Of a stretch of DNA of 64,000 nucleotides, positions 24,605 through 36,311 are shown piece after piece (the stretch's first letter is position 1; every line of letters starts with the position of its first letter). Under the pieces are notes generated by a model that saw only the letters and a list, made by a program, of their open reading frames with translations, ran no database searches and was not told the DNA's origin. Source of the DNA: Anticarsia gemmatalis (taxonomy: Eukaryota > Arthropoda > Insecta > Lepidoptera > Erebidae); contig NC_134746.1 of NCBI RefSeq assembly GCF_050436995.1, forward strand, positions 13,700,501 through 13,764,500, read 5' to 3'. Position numbers and translations under genes: made by a program.

Positions 24605-24806
24605 TCCAGGTAGAAATCACAGCTAATTATTTTCACCTGAGAACGGCCACCTGAAAAATTTAAAGCCTTATTTAAAAAAGCCATTGTTATGATGGTTGTG
24701 ATCTCCAAATCCGCTCCCTGGATCAATGAATGGTCCCGTGGGAATACTATCAGGGCGTCATGCTTTCCACTACGATTGTTACTAGGATAGCAGAGGTAGT
24801 TAAGAG
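24605..24806 (+). repeat. M1 copy with CSL-like box and weak E-box module
   Basis: M1 is at 24,735-24,806: CCCGTGGGAA, GGCGTCATGC, TTACTAGGATAGCAGAGG, TTAAGAG. Upstream at 24,605-24,655 lie CCAGGTAG, TTCACCTGAG and CCACCTG, a reduced E-box module. Confidence 0.75.
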
Positions 24807-25266
24807 TAGTTCTATTTGTATTCCAGAAGTAAACTCTTCGATAACGAGAGGACTCTACTTAGAGGAAAAGTTTTATGTTTCATAATTATTATTTGTAAAA
24901 TTTTACTATTTATTATTTAATAAAAAGTAAAGTTTACTAATTAAAATCTAAGCAAGTCATAATATTTATTTTTCGTTACTTTCTTTTCATAAGAGTAGTA
25001 ATAATAGTACCATATTCGTCTCTAGTTTCATGAAGAGAACTTTACATAATAATATACCAACAGCTACAAAATACATAAACGAATTAACAATAAATAAAGA
25101 AAATATCTATTTAACTACTAATATTGTGTGTTAAATACCAATTTTATAATATGTTGTAAAAATACTTTGGCGAAAAAAACTGTAGCGCTCTTGTAGTAAA
25201 GCTCCATCTACCAACGTGGCTTGAAACTATCAGCAGAGCAGCAAAAAGTTGAGGCGAGACGTCACC

Positions 25267-25317
25267 GTCACGTTTTCCCAAAACATTGGATACTAGGTCA
25301 TCACGATAAGCAAAGAG
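25267..25317 (+). repeat. M1 copy
   Basis: GTCACGTTTTCCCAAAACAT, then GGATACTAGGTCATCACG and CAAAGAG. Confidence 0.92.
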
Positions 25318-25787
25318 ATGTGTGATCCCTGTTCCTGTAGGGATGTGTGCAGTATGTGCATTACCCAGACATCAATGTAGTAGTAATCTTCTCATTGAAT
25401 GCGTCGTGTCATTCAATTAATGTATGTATCAAACGGTTACATATTCCCAGCCCGGACAAATATATTATCAACAATAACAAGTCTTCTTATTCTAGAAACT
25501 CTTTATTATTATTAAAGCGTCAGATGAATCCATTTCTACAGTTTTTTTACATTTGAACAGTTTTAAAAGCACGTGCTTTGAAACTAAAAACACCTTACCA
25601 TCATCAACGCAAGTGGCTCCATAAAAAAACTACCACACAGTTTGTAAGCATACACCTGGTAATTCATAAGAGCAGGTAACTAGCAAAAACATCTGATTTC
25701 GAAGGATCGGCTGACTACGGATTCTACATAATACCTCTTTTTTGCGAAGCGTCAACAAAAAACAGAAGAACCGTTTTTAATCCCAAA

Positions 25788-25859
25788 TCGTGGGAAAGCA
25801 GCGAGAGTGTCACGTTGTTTCCAACCGTACGGTACCAGGATATCAGGAGGTACTAGGAG
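25788..25859 (+). repeat. M1 copy with CSL-like box
   Basis: TCGTGGGAA, GTGTCACGTTGTTTCC, GGTACCAGGATATCAGGAGG, TAGGAG. All modules have the standard spacing. Confidence 0.92.
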
Positions 25860-26534
25860 TTCTTACACTGTTCCGTTGCAGTGACCTTGAACAATCATAG
25901 CTTCTACAAAAGAGGTAGGGTAGGTATGGCTACACAAAAGGCTGTCTGTCTAGGCAACTCACCCTACTTTCTTTATGTATCAATATTAATGAATTCAAAT
26001 GAAGATTTAGATTTTATTTAGCTTGCTTTAATTAATAATTTTGTAATTCCATAACTGTGCAACAATTTCTCATGAGGTTGATGATGAGAGATTCTTATGG
26101 ATTGTAGGTTTGTCAATTAACTATCAAATCAGAAGCTGGCTGAAATAATTTCAAAAAGTCCTACATATTTAATAAGTACGTTGGTACTATTGAGAAAGGA
26201 ACTAAACACTCTAGAATTGGGAGGAGACCTATACTTAGTAGTAAGTAAGTTCAGCTTAAAAGTAATTTTCCAACTTTACATTTGTAAACAAATTAATGAT
26301 CTTTTGTAGGTGCTTGTACTGATTAATTTGCTTGTAGAATAGGTTTCATGTATGTTTTCGTATACTTGTATAGGCGTCGTTTCTCTTAGAGTAACACGCT
26401 ACGAGTTAATTCTAATTAATTGCTCTAAAGAGAGAATGTTTAGAAGCTTGAGAACGGCAATTTGTTTTGTGTTTGTTGCGTCATGTGTTTACATAAGATA
26501 GGTAAGCCACTGTAACCTTAATTATGCTATTTCA

Positions 26535-26571
26535 GCATTTAAACTTCAATTTAATATTGAAGTTTAAATGC
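26535..26571. repeat. Perfect inverted repeat, 16-bp arms
   Basis: GCATTTAAACTTCAAT and its exact reverse complement ATTGAAGTTTAAATGC are separated by 5 bp. Confidence 0.9.
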
Positions 26572-26975
26572 AAAGCAAATAACAAAAACTCCGAAAAATT
26601 GTATTTGTTTAAGCCTAATTAATATAATTTATGAGTTGGCTCATCCAACATTCCTTTGAGAAAGTTGGATGTACTAATTACAAAATAATGTAATGGATTA
26701 CAAAGTATCATATATTAATATCGAACAATCGCAAAATTAACTATTTCTGTCTGTTTTGAACAATATTAAAGAGGAGATTGCTTAGTTAGATATTGGCAAA
26801 AAAAAAATTGTGTGGAGTAAAATAATTTAAAAACTTTTCTAATTAGGAATAAATAGCCTATATAACTTAGGTATCGCACGATTAACAAAATTTTTTTGTG
26901 CACCTTTATCGATTACAAATTATTTGTCACCAGAAATGGCGAAATAATATACTTTTTTGACGCAGTCCTTTGTTA

Positions 26976-27047
26976 CCGTGGGAAACCAGCAAGAGAGTCA
27001 CGTTTTTTCAGAACATAAAGTACTAAGGCACCAGAAGTTACCAAGAG
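26976..27047 (+). repeat. M1 copy with CSL-like box
   Basis: CCGTGGGAAACC, AGAGTCACGTTTT, AGTACTAAGGCACCAGAAG, TTACCAAGAG. Confidence 0.92.
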
Positions 27048-27587
27048 TTCAATCAAACATTTTGTTTTGCATACGTAGCGTGCACTCTATCCTCGGGGTG
27101 AGACCATCCCTGTGTGTGATATTTCATTGATAAACTGTTAGTAGTGTGAGTGTGTGAAACATACCTGGAACTAGCTATATTGTACTTTAGATGCTGGATT
27201 GGTACACAGTTCAACGAGATCAACCCCTTCTGTGGCACATTTCGTAGATATTTGGAACCAGACAGGACACGATTACTATTTAATCAGCTTTTAGCTTTAT
27301 CATAGAGCTAAGCTTACTGCTAAAATTCTCTATTAGGCAAACTTTTTGAACTGCCCAATAAACTGTTTAAAAAAAGTATTCATTCGTACTCTCTTCTAGC
27401 CCCTACGCCATATTTACCATAATACAATTTAAAGGAAATTCAAATTATCTAAGAGTTTAAAATTAAAAAATCTGGTCTCGAACTCCCTCTATGGAAAGGA
27501 GGCGTGATTTTTATGTAAAAAGTAAAAACGCAATAATGAAACCAAAAATAAACAGTGCAAAATCCAACCGCGTAAACCGGCGAGTGA

Positions 27588-27637
27588 GTCACGTTTTCTG
27601 CAACCAAAATCACTAGGATAGCAGAAAGTACCTAGAG
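27588..27637 (+). repeat. M1 copy
   Basis: GTCACGTTTTCTGCAACC, then CACTAGGATAGCAGAAAG and CCTAGAG. The upstream AACCGCGTAAACC may be a decayed CSL-like box. Confidence 0.88.
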
Positions 27638-27924
27638 CTATCTCACCAGACACTGGCATTCATCCCTGCGTTACCCACACGTACACAGATTCGGGACTTC
27701 CTACGTAGATGAGTAAACACACATAGACCGTTTGTGTATGCAATTTCGCACACATAAATAAATCACTACGTTGCACTACTACTGTAATTTTGATTTGAAC
27801 ACTCAGCCCACCTCTAGGGTCAGCGCAGACCAAGAGGAGCGCAGCGGAGAAGATTTTTTTAACGCACTTGAAAATCAACTTTAAATTAATTATAATAAAG
27901 TGCATAATTGCTTGAACCTGACAA

Positions 27925-28210
27925 AAAATGCTCGCGCGTCCTCGAGGATGCGCGGGTATCGTACGAAAAATTTCAATGTTGTTACTGAGTTTAAAGAGAG
28001 AGAACGTCATTTTTATTCTTCTTCAGTCAAAAGAGCAATTATAATCATGGCCCAGTCTACCATCGTTGACGAGTTTTCACGAAAACTGGCCTGTTTAATG
28101 AAGAATGGTAACCTAGAAAGTTTTCCTCGCGCAGGCTCGAGCAGTCGCGAGCATGCTCGAGCATCCGCGAGCCGTAAAGAAAATGCTCGAGACCGCGCGA
28201 GGATTATTCC
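27925..28210. repeat. CTCGAG / CGCGAG palindrome-rich segment
   Basis: Blocks such as CTCGCGCGTCCTCGAGGATG, GCTCGAGCAGTCGCGAGCAT and GCTCGAGCATCCGCGAGC are interleaved with AT-rich sequence. An open frame of 139 residues (27,900-28,319) crosses it, with an Arg/Ala-rich stretch produced by the palindromes. No domain is recognisable; the frame also runs into an M1 copy. I treat it as non-coding. Confidence 0.5.
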
Positions 28211-28264
28211 GGTCTGTCTGCGCTGGGCCTTATATGAGAGAGAGAGTACTATCGAATGGTACCT

Positions 28265-28335
28265 ACCCTTGCTGTCTCCTTATACCCTAGTATTTGTGGT
28301 ATCGAAACACGTGACGTAATCACCGTATCCCACGG
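28265..28335 (-). repeat. M1 copy with CSL-like box
   Basis: On + it reads ACCCTTGCTGTCTCCTTA, TACCCTAGTATT, AACACGTGACGTAAT and TATCCCACGG. The minus strand gives CCGTGGGATA, TCACGTGTTTCG and ACTAGGGTATAAGGAG. Confidence 0.9.
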
Positions 28336-28639
28336 TTTGAAGATGGGTTCCTTTGCAGTATCCGTCAGTCGTAAACTGTTTTTTTTTTCTATAATGAAAC
28401 TTTTTTAATGCAATTTTTTTTTATTTAAGTTGAACTATTGTAATTTGTCAATGCATTTTGTGAAATTATAAAACGTTCTGTCAGCAAAGAATACCAGTAT
28501 CCTATTGGTTTTTAATAGAATTACGATTTCTGTGTCTTGCGCTTTAGTAATCTGCTATCGAATATAAAACTTCCTCAGTTTATATACACACATACATACA
28601 TACATACTGTAAAGTTAAACATTTTTAGTAGACCAAACG

Positions 28640-28653
28640 GTAACCATGGCAAC
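28640..28653. promoter_or_regulatory. RFX-type X-box
   Basis: GTAACCATGGCAAC fits GTNRCC-N(0-3)-RGYAAC. This is the second such site in the window and lies between two M1 copies. Confidence 0.4.
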
Positions 28654-28780
28654 ACACGCACACACTTCAAAAGCGAGCAACCCTGTCGACGCAGTTCTTT
28701 CATGCATGTGTAACTTGCAATATTTTATGCAAGGACAATACATAGAGCCTGCCAATAGAGATTCGGGAGCTTACTAGCAC

Positions 28781-28990
28781 TTCCTCATCACTCATATTAT
28801 CCTGGTACCAAATGTTTTGGAACTCGGTTCGTTGTCGCCGTATTCCCACGATTTTTATGGATTCCGCCGAACCAAATTTTTTTATAATTTCATCTGAAAT
28901 GTGTGTAAATCATGATCTCAGGTAAAAGACAGCTGAGGCAACACCTGATCTATTGTCAAATGATGATTCTTGGAGGTCCCAGGTGTAAAA
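28781..28990 (-). repeat. M1 copy plus E-box module B
   Basis: M1 at 28,781-28,850 reads on + TATCCTGGTACCAAAT as TTATCCTGGTACC, then TTTTGGAAC and TATTCCCACGA. The B module follows at 28,926-28,990 with ACAGCTGAGGCAACACCTGA, TTGTCAAA, TTCTTGGAG and CCCAGGTG. In M1 orientation B is upstream. Confidence 0.8.
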
Positions 28991-29340
28991 TCACATGCTC
29001 GATGTTGATGCAATGTTGGTGTTTTTATACCACCTGCGACACGCGTTTGACACCAAAGAGATGAATGCTGAATTAAAAAGTTTGTCGTTTTTATTGTATT
29101 GCTCAAAGTTAGGTAGTACGTTACTGTTCTTTAAATGACTATTTTTTACATTTAATTATGTCCTTACTTATTTTTGCAAGATATCTGTTAACGGCAATTA
29201 AAGGCCATATTCTCATAAGATTTTTCGGCAGAGCTACATTGTGAAATGATTTACTAATAAGATAAACCACCGTTCGCTGCAACACACAGCCACCCTTCAA
29301 TACTAAAGTGAAAGAGAAATTGCACGTCTGGAGCGTGTAG

Positions 29341-29580
29341 CTCTTGATATCTCCTGCTACCCTAGTACCAAGAGCTACGTAACAACGTGACGCAACCACA
29401 GTGTTCCCACGGGTAACATGCCAACGGATATTTTTTGGACAATACATCGTTTTCTTTATAAAATCCTCGATGCAGGTAGCTGTTAACGGTCAAAACAGCT
29501 GAGAGAAACACCTGAACCATTGTCTAAAGACTGAAGATAGATGGTGACGCCAGGTAGACGATCAGCTGTTCTCGTTCAAT
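29341..29580 (-). repeat. M1 plus B unit, tandem copy 1
   Basis: M1 at 29,341-29,413 reads on + CTCTTGATATCTCCTGCTAC, CCTAGTACC, ACGTGACGCAACC and GTTCCCACGGG. B at 29,472-29,580 has GCAGGTAGCTGTTAACGG, ACAGCTGAGAGAAACACCTG, GTGACGCCAGGTAGACG and ATCAGCTG. First of five closely similar units. Confidence 0.93.
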
Positions 29581-29922
29581 GGCAATCTTTTATCACCTAC
29601 CTGCTTAGCACGAGTTTCGTGTGTATGTCTGCTTAGCTTGATGTTGTCGCGACAGTATCGCAATTTGTAAATATGAAAGATTTGAATAGTGATGTAAAAA
29701 GATTCATTGTATTTATTATATTACTCAAAGTTAAGTAGAAGCTGTTAATAATTATTTTGCCTAGCATGTTTCTTTCTGTCACTAGTTATTTAGGAAGATA
29801 TCTGTTAACGGCCATAGTCTCATAAGATTTGTTACATTTATCGGGTGCTACATTGTAAAATCATTCACTGCAACACACAAATACCCTAAAGAGGAAGAGA
29901 AATACTCGTCTGGAATAGTTAG

Positions 29923-30172
29923 CTCCTGATATCTCCTGCTACCCTAGTACCGAGAGCTACGTAACAACGTGACGCAACCACAGTGTTCCCACGGGTAACA
30001 TTCCAACGGATATTTTTCGACAATATAAAATCCTTTTTTATAAAAGCCATGATGCAGGTGGCCGTTAACGGTCAAAACAGCTGAGAGAAACACCTGAACC
30101 ATTGTCAAAAGACTGTTCTTGGAAGAAAGATGGTGACGCCAGGTAGACGATCAGCTGTTCTCGTTCAATGGC
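29923..30172 (-). repeat. M1 plus B unit, tandem copy 2
   Basis: M1 at 29,923-29,995; B at 30,054-30,172. The start lies 582 bp after copy 1. GCAGGTGGCCGTTAACGG replaces the usual GCAGGTAGCTG at the outer end of B. Confidence 0.93.
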
Positions 30173-30536
30173 AGTCTTTTGTCATCTGCTTAGCACGAGT
30201 TTGGTGTGTATGTCTGCTTAGCCTGATCTTTTCACAACAATGACGCAATTTGTAAATACGAAAAATATGATTAGGTACCTACTGGTGTAAAAAGTTTGCC
30301 GCATTTTTTATATTGCTCGAAGTAGGTAGTAAATGTTCTGTTAATAATTATTTTGACTCTATGTGTTCTTCATTAATTACTTATTTTGCAAAATATCTCT
30401 GTTAATAGCAGTTAACGGTCATATTCTCATAAGATTTGTTACATTTATCGGCTGCTACATTTTGAAGTGATTCACTACAAAGTCCAATCACTGCAACACC
30501 CTTTACACTAAAGTGGAAAAGTCTTGTTAAAGTTAC

Positions 30537-30775
30537 CTCCTGATATCTCCTGCTACCCTAGTACAGAGAGCTACGTAACAACGTGACGCAACCACAGTGT
30601 TCCCACGGGTTATTGCTCTCCAACCGACGATTCTTGACAATATTAATAAAATACATGCAGGTAGCCGTTAACGCTCAAAACAGCTGAGAGAAACACCTGA
30701 ACTATTGTCAAAAGACTGTTCCTGGAAGATATATAGTGACGCCAGGTAGATGATCAGCTGTTCTCGTTCAATGGC
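30537..30775 (-). repeat. M1 plus B unit, tandem copy 3
   Basis: M1 at 30,537-30,609; B at 30,657-30,775. The start lies 614 bp after copy 2. The gap between M1 and B is about 48 bp, slightly shorter than in the others. Confidence 0.93.
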
Positions 30776-31132
30776 ATTTGTCACCTTCTTGGCACGGGTT
30801 TGGTGTGTATGTCTGCCTAGCCTGATCGCAATTTGTAACTACGAAAGATATGAATACTGTTTCAAAAAGTTTGTCGCATTTTTATATTGCTCTGAGTAAG
30901 GCAGCAGCAGTATGTAGTGTCTTTCATGTTAATAATTATTTTGACATTCATGTGTATTTATTTTGCAAGATACGTGTTAACGGCAATTTACGGTCATATT
31001 CTCATAAGATTTGTTGTATCGGGAGCCATATTGTGTAGTAATTTACCAATAAGACAAGCCACCAGTCACCGTAACACACAAACACCCTTCAATGCTAAAG
31101 TGAAAGAGAAATTACACATCTGGAACGTGTAC

Positions 31133-31375
31133 CTCCTGATATCACCTGCTACCCTAGTACCGAGAGCTACGTAACAACGTGACGCAACCACAGTGTTCCT
31201 TCCCATGGGCAACATGCCAACGGACGTATTTTGATAATAAAGCTAGTTTTTTTATAAAAGCCATAATGCAGGTAGCTGTTAACGGTCAAAACAGCTGAGA
31301 GAAACACCTGAACTATTGTCAAAAGACTGTTCTTAGAATATAGATGGTGACGCCAGGTAGACGATCAGCTGCTCT
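31133..31375 (-). repeat. M1 plus B unit, tandem copy 4
   Basis: M1 at 31,133-31,209 has an extra 4 bp beside the CSL-like box, which is changed to CCCATGGG. B at 31,268-31,375 ends ATCAGCTGCTCTC. The start is 596 bp after copy 3. Confidence 0.92.
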
Positions 31376-31797
31376 CATCTCAATAAGGTCCCTTTAGCGA
31401 AGGAGTGTGTGTGTAAAGGCACCTATTGGCAATCTTTTGTCACCTGCTCGGCACGAGTTTAGTGTGTATGTCTGCTTAGCCTGATCTTGTCACGACAATG
31501 TCGCAATTTGTAAATACGTAAAATATAAATACTAAATTAAAAAGTTTGTTGCATTTTTATATTGCTTATAGTTAGGTAGTAGTAGTGACTGTCATGTTAA
31601 TTATTATGACTTACATACATGTGTTTCATTACTTAGTTATTATGCAAGATATCTCTTAACGGCAGTTAACAGTCATATTCTCATAAGATTTGTTATATTG
31701 AGAGCTACATTGATTGTGTAGTAATTTACTAATAAGACAAGCCGCCAGTCACTGCAACTCCTACTGAAATGCAAATAAACACGTCTGGAACGAGTAC

Positions 31798-32040
31798 CTC
31801 CTGATATCTCCTGGTACCCTAGTACCGAGAGCTACGTTACAACGTGACGCAACCACAGTGTTCCCACGGGTAACATGCCAACGGACGTATTTTGACTATA
31901 CATCGTTTTTTTATGTAAAAGCCATGATGCAGGTAGCTGTTAACGGTCAAAACAGCTGAGAGAAACACCTGAGCATTGCCAAATATTCCTGGTAGATAGA
32001 TGGTGACGCGAGGTAGACGATCAGCTGTTCTCGTTCAATG
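31798..32040 (-). repeat. M1 plus B unit, tandem copy 5
   Basis: M1 at 31,798-31,870; B at 31,929-32,040 with GAGGTAGACGATCAGCTG. The start is 665 bp after copy 4. The similarity between tandem units stops just after B, near 32,080. Confidence 0.92.
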
Positions 32041-32597
32041 GCAATCTTTTGTCACCTGCTTAACACGAGTTGTCCTTTTGTATGTAGAAACGTGATATCG
32101 TCGGGTATCTATCTGACTATGATACAATTTGTAAAGCTTTGTAGATTGTAGGCGGTTTATACCAGTCAGACAATTTAGGCAGTACCTAATGTGTCCTAAC
32201 TGCGCTTGTTCTAAAGCAATCACTGCACCAAACTGCGTCACTGTCTCCCATAAAATTTATCCAGTAGTCAACTGCTACATGCTTAATTGCTATAAATTTA
32301 CTGGTAACCGCGTTTTGGGATTATAGTAATGAATACCAGATTTGTCCAACATATGTACTCCAAAGTTTAGTGAAACCGAAATCAAGGAATTATCTTTATT
32401 TATTTCCAAGAAAACGGCATCAGTCGGCGACCTCAAAGACACCTTTTCATTCACAAACTTATCACCTGACTACTAAATAGCGACCATCTGAAAGACACTC
32501 TTTTTTCCATCCTCGGCTAACAATTAACAATGCCTTTGCGACAGTTGCAACATAAAAAAATATCATGAATGAAAGACGGTTTGAGATAAATTCCAAG

Positions 32598-32670
32598 CCC
32601 GTGAGAAAACGACGAGGGCGCCACGTTCCTTGCAAGATTTAGTACTAGGATAGCAGAAGTCTACAAGAGG
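32598..32670 (+). repeat. M1 copy with CSL-like box
   Basis: CCCGTGAGAAAACG, GCGCCACGTTCC, TAGTACTAGGATAGCAGAAG, CTACAAGAG. A duplicate with shared flanks (GATTTTGC-like and CCCCGTGCA) lies 313 bp downstream. Confidence 0.9.
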
Positions 32671-32910
32671 TATTTTCTTCCCCGTGCATTGAATTCGGGA
32701 CGTAGGATTCTGGGTAGCAAAAAAGTTATAGGATAATTCTTGGAAAAGAATAATGAATTTAAGACGTTTTGCACAACCGATTTCCAAGAATTCGTGTACC
32801 TGATAACAAAAATACTCATGTATAAAAAAAACATGATTTTATTGAAAACCGGTATCATTGCGACATCAAAAAACCTCATAACAGGATGGATGGTTTTGAG
32901 AAATTCCGAG

Positions 32911-32982
32911 CCCGTGAGAAAACAACAAGGGCGCCACGATCCTTGCAAGATTTGATACTAGGGAACCAGAATTTAGGAAGAG
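32911..32982 (+). repeat. M1 copy, duplicate of the preceding one
   Basis: CCCGTGAGAAAACA, GCGCCACGATCC, GATACTAGGGAACCAGAA, GGAAGAG. TCACGT has become CCACGA. Confidence 0.88.
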
Positions 32983-33220
32983 TTATTTTATACCCCGTGC
33001 AGTCAGTTTTGGGACATCTGAATATGGCTTCGTAGCATGCCGGTGGCAAAAAAATATATCTTTGTCATTGGTTTTAAGAAAATGTCAATGAGTCGTTTTG
33101 CACAACATACTCAGATTAAAGAATAATTAATCAGAAAATCTTTCTTGGAAAAAAGACCCTTGCATTATTGCATTGCATTGCTTTGGAAAAAATATTCTTT
33201 CTTACGTGCGGACTTTCGGG

Positions 33221-33292
33221 CCGTGGGAAATGGGGCAAAATCGTCACGTTTTGTACAACTATTTGTACCAGGATAACAGAAATGAGTGAGAG
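33221..33292 (+). repeat. M1 copy with CSL-like box
   Basis: CCGTGGGAAATGG, TCGTCACGTTTTGTAC, TTGTACCAGGATAACAGAA, GTGAGAG. Last single copy before the inverted units. Confidence 0.92.
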
Positions 33293-33876
33293 TTGTCACA
33301 CTACTTCATTCATAAACTATAAACGTGTGCCTGTGGGACCCCCACTTACACACACTAGCAGGTACTTCACTTTGATTTTGTGTGTAGCTTTGATGTGTGC
33401 GTTGGGATTGAAAGCCGTTATTGTATAGAACAGAGGGGACAGACTGAAGCACAGTCAGTCGGCAGTTCGAATTCAGATCGTCTTGTCATGTCATTAAATT
33501 ATTTATTTATTGGTATCTCTTACGTAAGTTACTTAAGTTCATACATACTTTAATGCGAAAAGACTTTTTCCCCAACCTAATCTTTTGTAGAAAAAAAAAA
33601 TATAAATAATTTCCAATGTCTTATGTCAATTTTCTTTTTAAACATAATTATAAATATTCTTGTGTATTTTTTTTAAATGATATAATTTATTTGAATACTC
33701 GAATGAAGTACAAAGTAATCATTGTTGAAAACTTAACAATACTTAAAATCCGATTATGAATTTGTTTTTGCAAATAAGACGTTCTACACATGCGATAAAA
33801 TATCTTATATTCTACACTCAATTCTTTTAAATTACTGATTTCAAAAAGCGCCTCTATCCCAATGGCAGACGGCAAT

Positions 33877-34156
33877 GTCACGTTTTCCAAAACATTGAAC
33901 ACTAGGACAACAGAATGTTACAAGAGGAGTACTTTTATAGCCGGGGACCCGGGGCCCCTGTGTGTGTTGAACCAAGTAAATAAATTGCATCAGCAGTGTG
34001 CGTGCAGTGCATATGTAATTAAAGTGCGGACTTCCTACACATGTATTTATAACGATGTCGAGCGGTGTGGGGCCCCACCTTCCGCCATTGAAATGTTTAC
34101 AAACAACTCCTACCCATTGCTTATGTCCTAGTATCGGTTGTTATGAAAAACGTGAC
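33877..34156. repeat. Inverted unit 1 (M1a, two M2, M1b)
   Basis: M1a (+) at 33,877-33,926; GGGGCCCC at 33,951 and 34,069; M1b (-) at 34,106-34,156, which on + reads CCTAGTATCGGTTGTTATG and AAAAACGTGAC. Preceded by AAAAGCGCCTCTAT, also found before the unit at 45,643. Confidence 0.93.
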
Positions 34157-34502
34157 TCGGGCACTACCCGTCAGAAAATAAAAAAGGGTATACATTTTTT
34201 AAATTTTATTGAATTTTCTTATAGTCCAACACGTGATTGTAAGATGAACTAATATATTTTGACTTTTTATTGGTATCTATGTAACGAATACTTTCTAGTA
34301 TTTTGGTAGTTCCACGAAAAACTTTAATTAATCTTAAATATCTTCAATTAACAAAAAACTTTCTAGTAAAGAAAATGAATAGTTAAATACCCAGGAGAAG
34401 ACACAATAAATAGTTTGGTCCTAAGCCGAAGCATTGGCTAGTTGTCGTGGTTACAAATGCAGATAGACATATACCTCTATGTAAAAGCATACGATAGTGT
34501 GA

Positions 34503-34783
34503 GTCACGTTTTCCAAAACATTGAACACCAGAAAATCAGGAGTTGCTAAGAGTAATTAACATGAATTCTGGAATATAAATTAATAGGTATAAACAAACGA
34601 ACACAAATGGGGCTTTCAGTGTGCGTATTGAATATTTTGTGTGTATGTATTTCAGAACTACATCAACACATTAAACGTGTGTGGGGCCCCGCTCTCTCAT
34701 TGCACATATTAATAGCATACGTTGTTGTCATTATTCCTGCTCTCTCCTGATTTCCTAGTACAGTTTGTTATGAAAAACGTGAC
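34503..34783. repeat. Inverted unit 2
   Basis: M1a (+) 34,503-34,552 has ACACCAGAAAATCAGG. GGGGCCCC lies at 34,683. M1b (-) is at 34,737-34,783. Confidence 0.92.
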
Positions 34784-35316
34784 TTGGTCACCTTTCACCG
34801 AAACCTTTATTTAAAGGTCTTTGTATTTTAACTATTTATATTAACTAAACCAGTAGTTACCAAAGGCTAAAGTTCCTACGCGAGGCTTCTCAAGACTCAT
34901 ATCTCCGACACTCAGAGATTTTAGAATCCATTAGGGATTCGTACATTCCTCCCGTGATTAGATTTGTAGTTGCTTTAAGACTAATTTGTTAAGTATCAGA
35001 GATTTGCGTAGCCTTGTGTTCGAACGTCCTTACTCTTGAAGTAAACTGAGGTTCAAGTATAAAAGTAAAATTTTCTGTAAAAGAAAAATAAATCATATTA
35101 AGAAAATAAACATTAAAAACAATGCATCACTTATATCAGCTGTAGTTAAAACGTTAGTTTTAAACCTTTAAAGAACTGTTTTTTTTGTACATCCATCCAT
35201 ACCTATATGAAATCATTTTTATTCACATAGAGGTAAGCAGAGACCAGAGAAGGCTACTTCTTTCTTTTTGTAACTCTAGTCAATTCACCCTACAGTCTAG
35301 ACAACAGATAGAGCGA

Positions 35317-35575
35317 TTCACGTTTTCCAAAACATTGAGTACTAGGACATGAGGAGATACGGGGAGGTATAATCTACGGTTGCGGGGCTCCCACTGTACT
35401 TCTAACTATAATATGCAGTGTACATGTAGCGAATGTATTTTGCAGCGGCCATATTGCAATACACCTGATATTTATGAAAGGGTTGGGGCCCCCCTGTCCC
35501 CCACACGTACAATACTTGGTCGCTACTCTTGGCTATTTCTGATGTCCCAGTGCCGGTTGTTATGAAAAACGTGAC
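35317..35575. repeat. Inverted unit 3 with M3
   Basis: M1a (+) 35,317-35,366; YY1/PHO-like GCGGCCATATTG at 35,445; GGGGCCCC at 35,485; M1b (-) 35,525-35,575 beginning ACTCTTGGCTATTTCTGATG on +. Confidence 0.93.
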
Positions 35576-35998
35576 ACAGACTATGTCTTTAATTTTTAAA
35601 AGCAATGGTTCTCCAAAAATGAATTAGTTTTGAGCTAAAAATGTTTTCCTCGGGTTAACTTTTGGACGAAATTAGAAGCGTTGTTATTAAATAATATGAG
35701 TATAATGTTTAAATTTAATGCTATAAACCTAACACCTCTGCAATACTCTGCATAATACATATTAATGTAAAAAATTAAAAGAAAACCTCTCTTTGACTAA
35801 GACGACACAAGCCCCAAGATTTATAAATCAAATAATAAATAGTTAATTACTATTAAAATAAAGACAGCTATCGACTGTCTAACAAGCCCTTTCTAAAAAT
35901 ACATAATCATATTTCTTTAATCCTCTATGTAAAAATGCGAATCTTCTTTAAATGCATTTAAAAACGCGCCCGTATGTATACTCAAGCACTACGGCGTA

Positions 35999-36311
35999 GT
36001 CACGTTTTCCAAAACATTGATTACTAGGAAATAAGGAACTGCAAGGAGGTACAAACATATATTATTTTGTATGAAAAACATTGTCAAGGTCGGGTCTGGG
36101 ATAGGTGTATCTCTATTTGCAGGGTGCAATCTGGGCGTGGACCAGTTACTTCAATATAACCAATACCTGTGCACCGTGCGTGGGGCCCCACTATAAACTA
36201 AGTACATACACACACAACACACACGTACACACACTTTTGTAATGTTTCCTGTATCGAAGAACTCTTGCCCACTTCTGATCTCCCAATGTCGGTTGTTATG
36301 AAAAACGTGAC
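35999..36311. repeat. Inverted unit 4
   Basis: M1a (+) 35,999-36,048; GGGGCCCC at 36,182; a CACACACAACACACACG run; M1b (-) 36,261-36,311. Confidence 0.93.

Noticed and set aside
22178..24726. Several 70-115-residue frames around the first M1 copies
   Set aside because: They overlap the repeat motif on both strands and share no similarity with each other; they are open by chance.
27900..28319. 139-residue open frame with an Arg/Ala-rich stretch
   Set aside because: The composition comes from CTCGAG/CGCGAG palindromes, there is no domain, and the frame runs into an M1 copy on the other strand.
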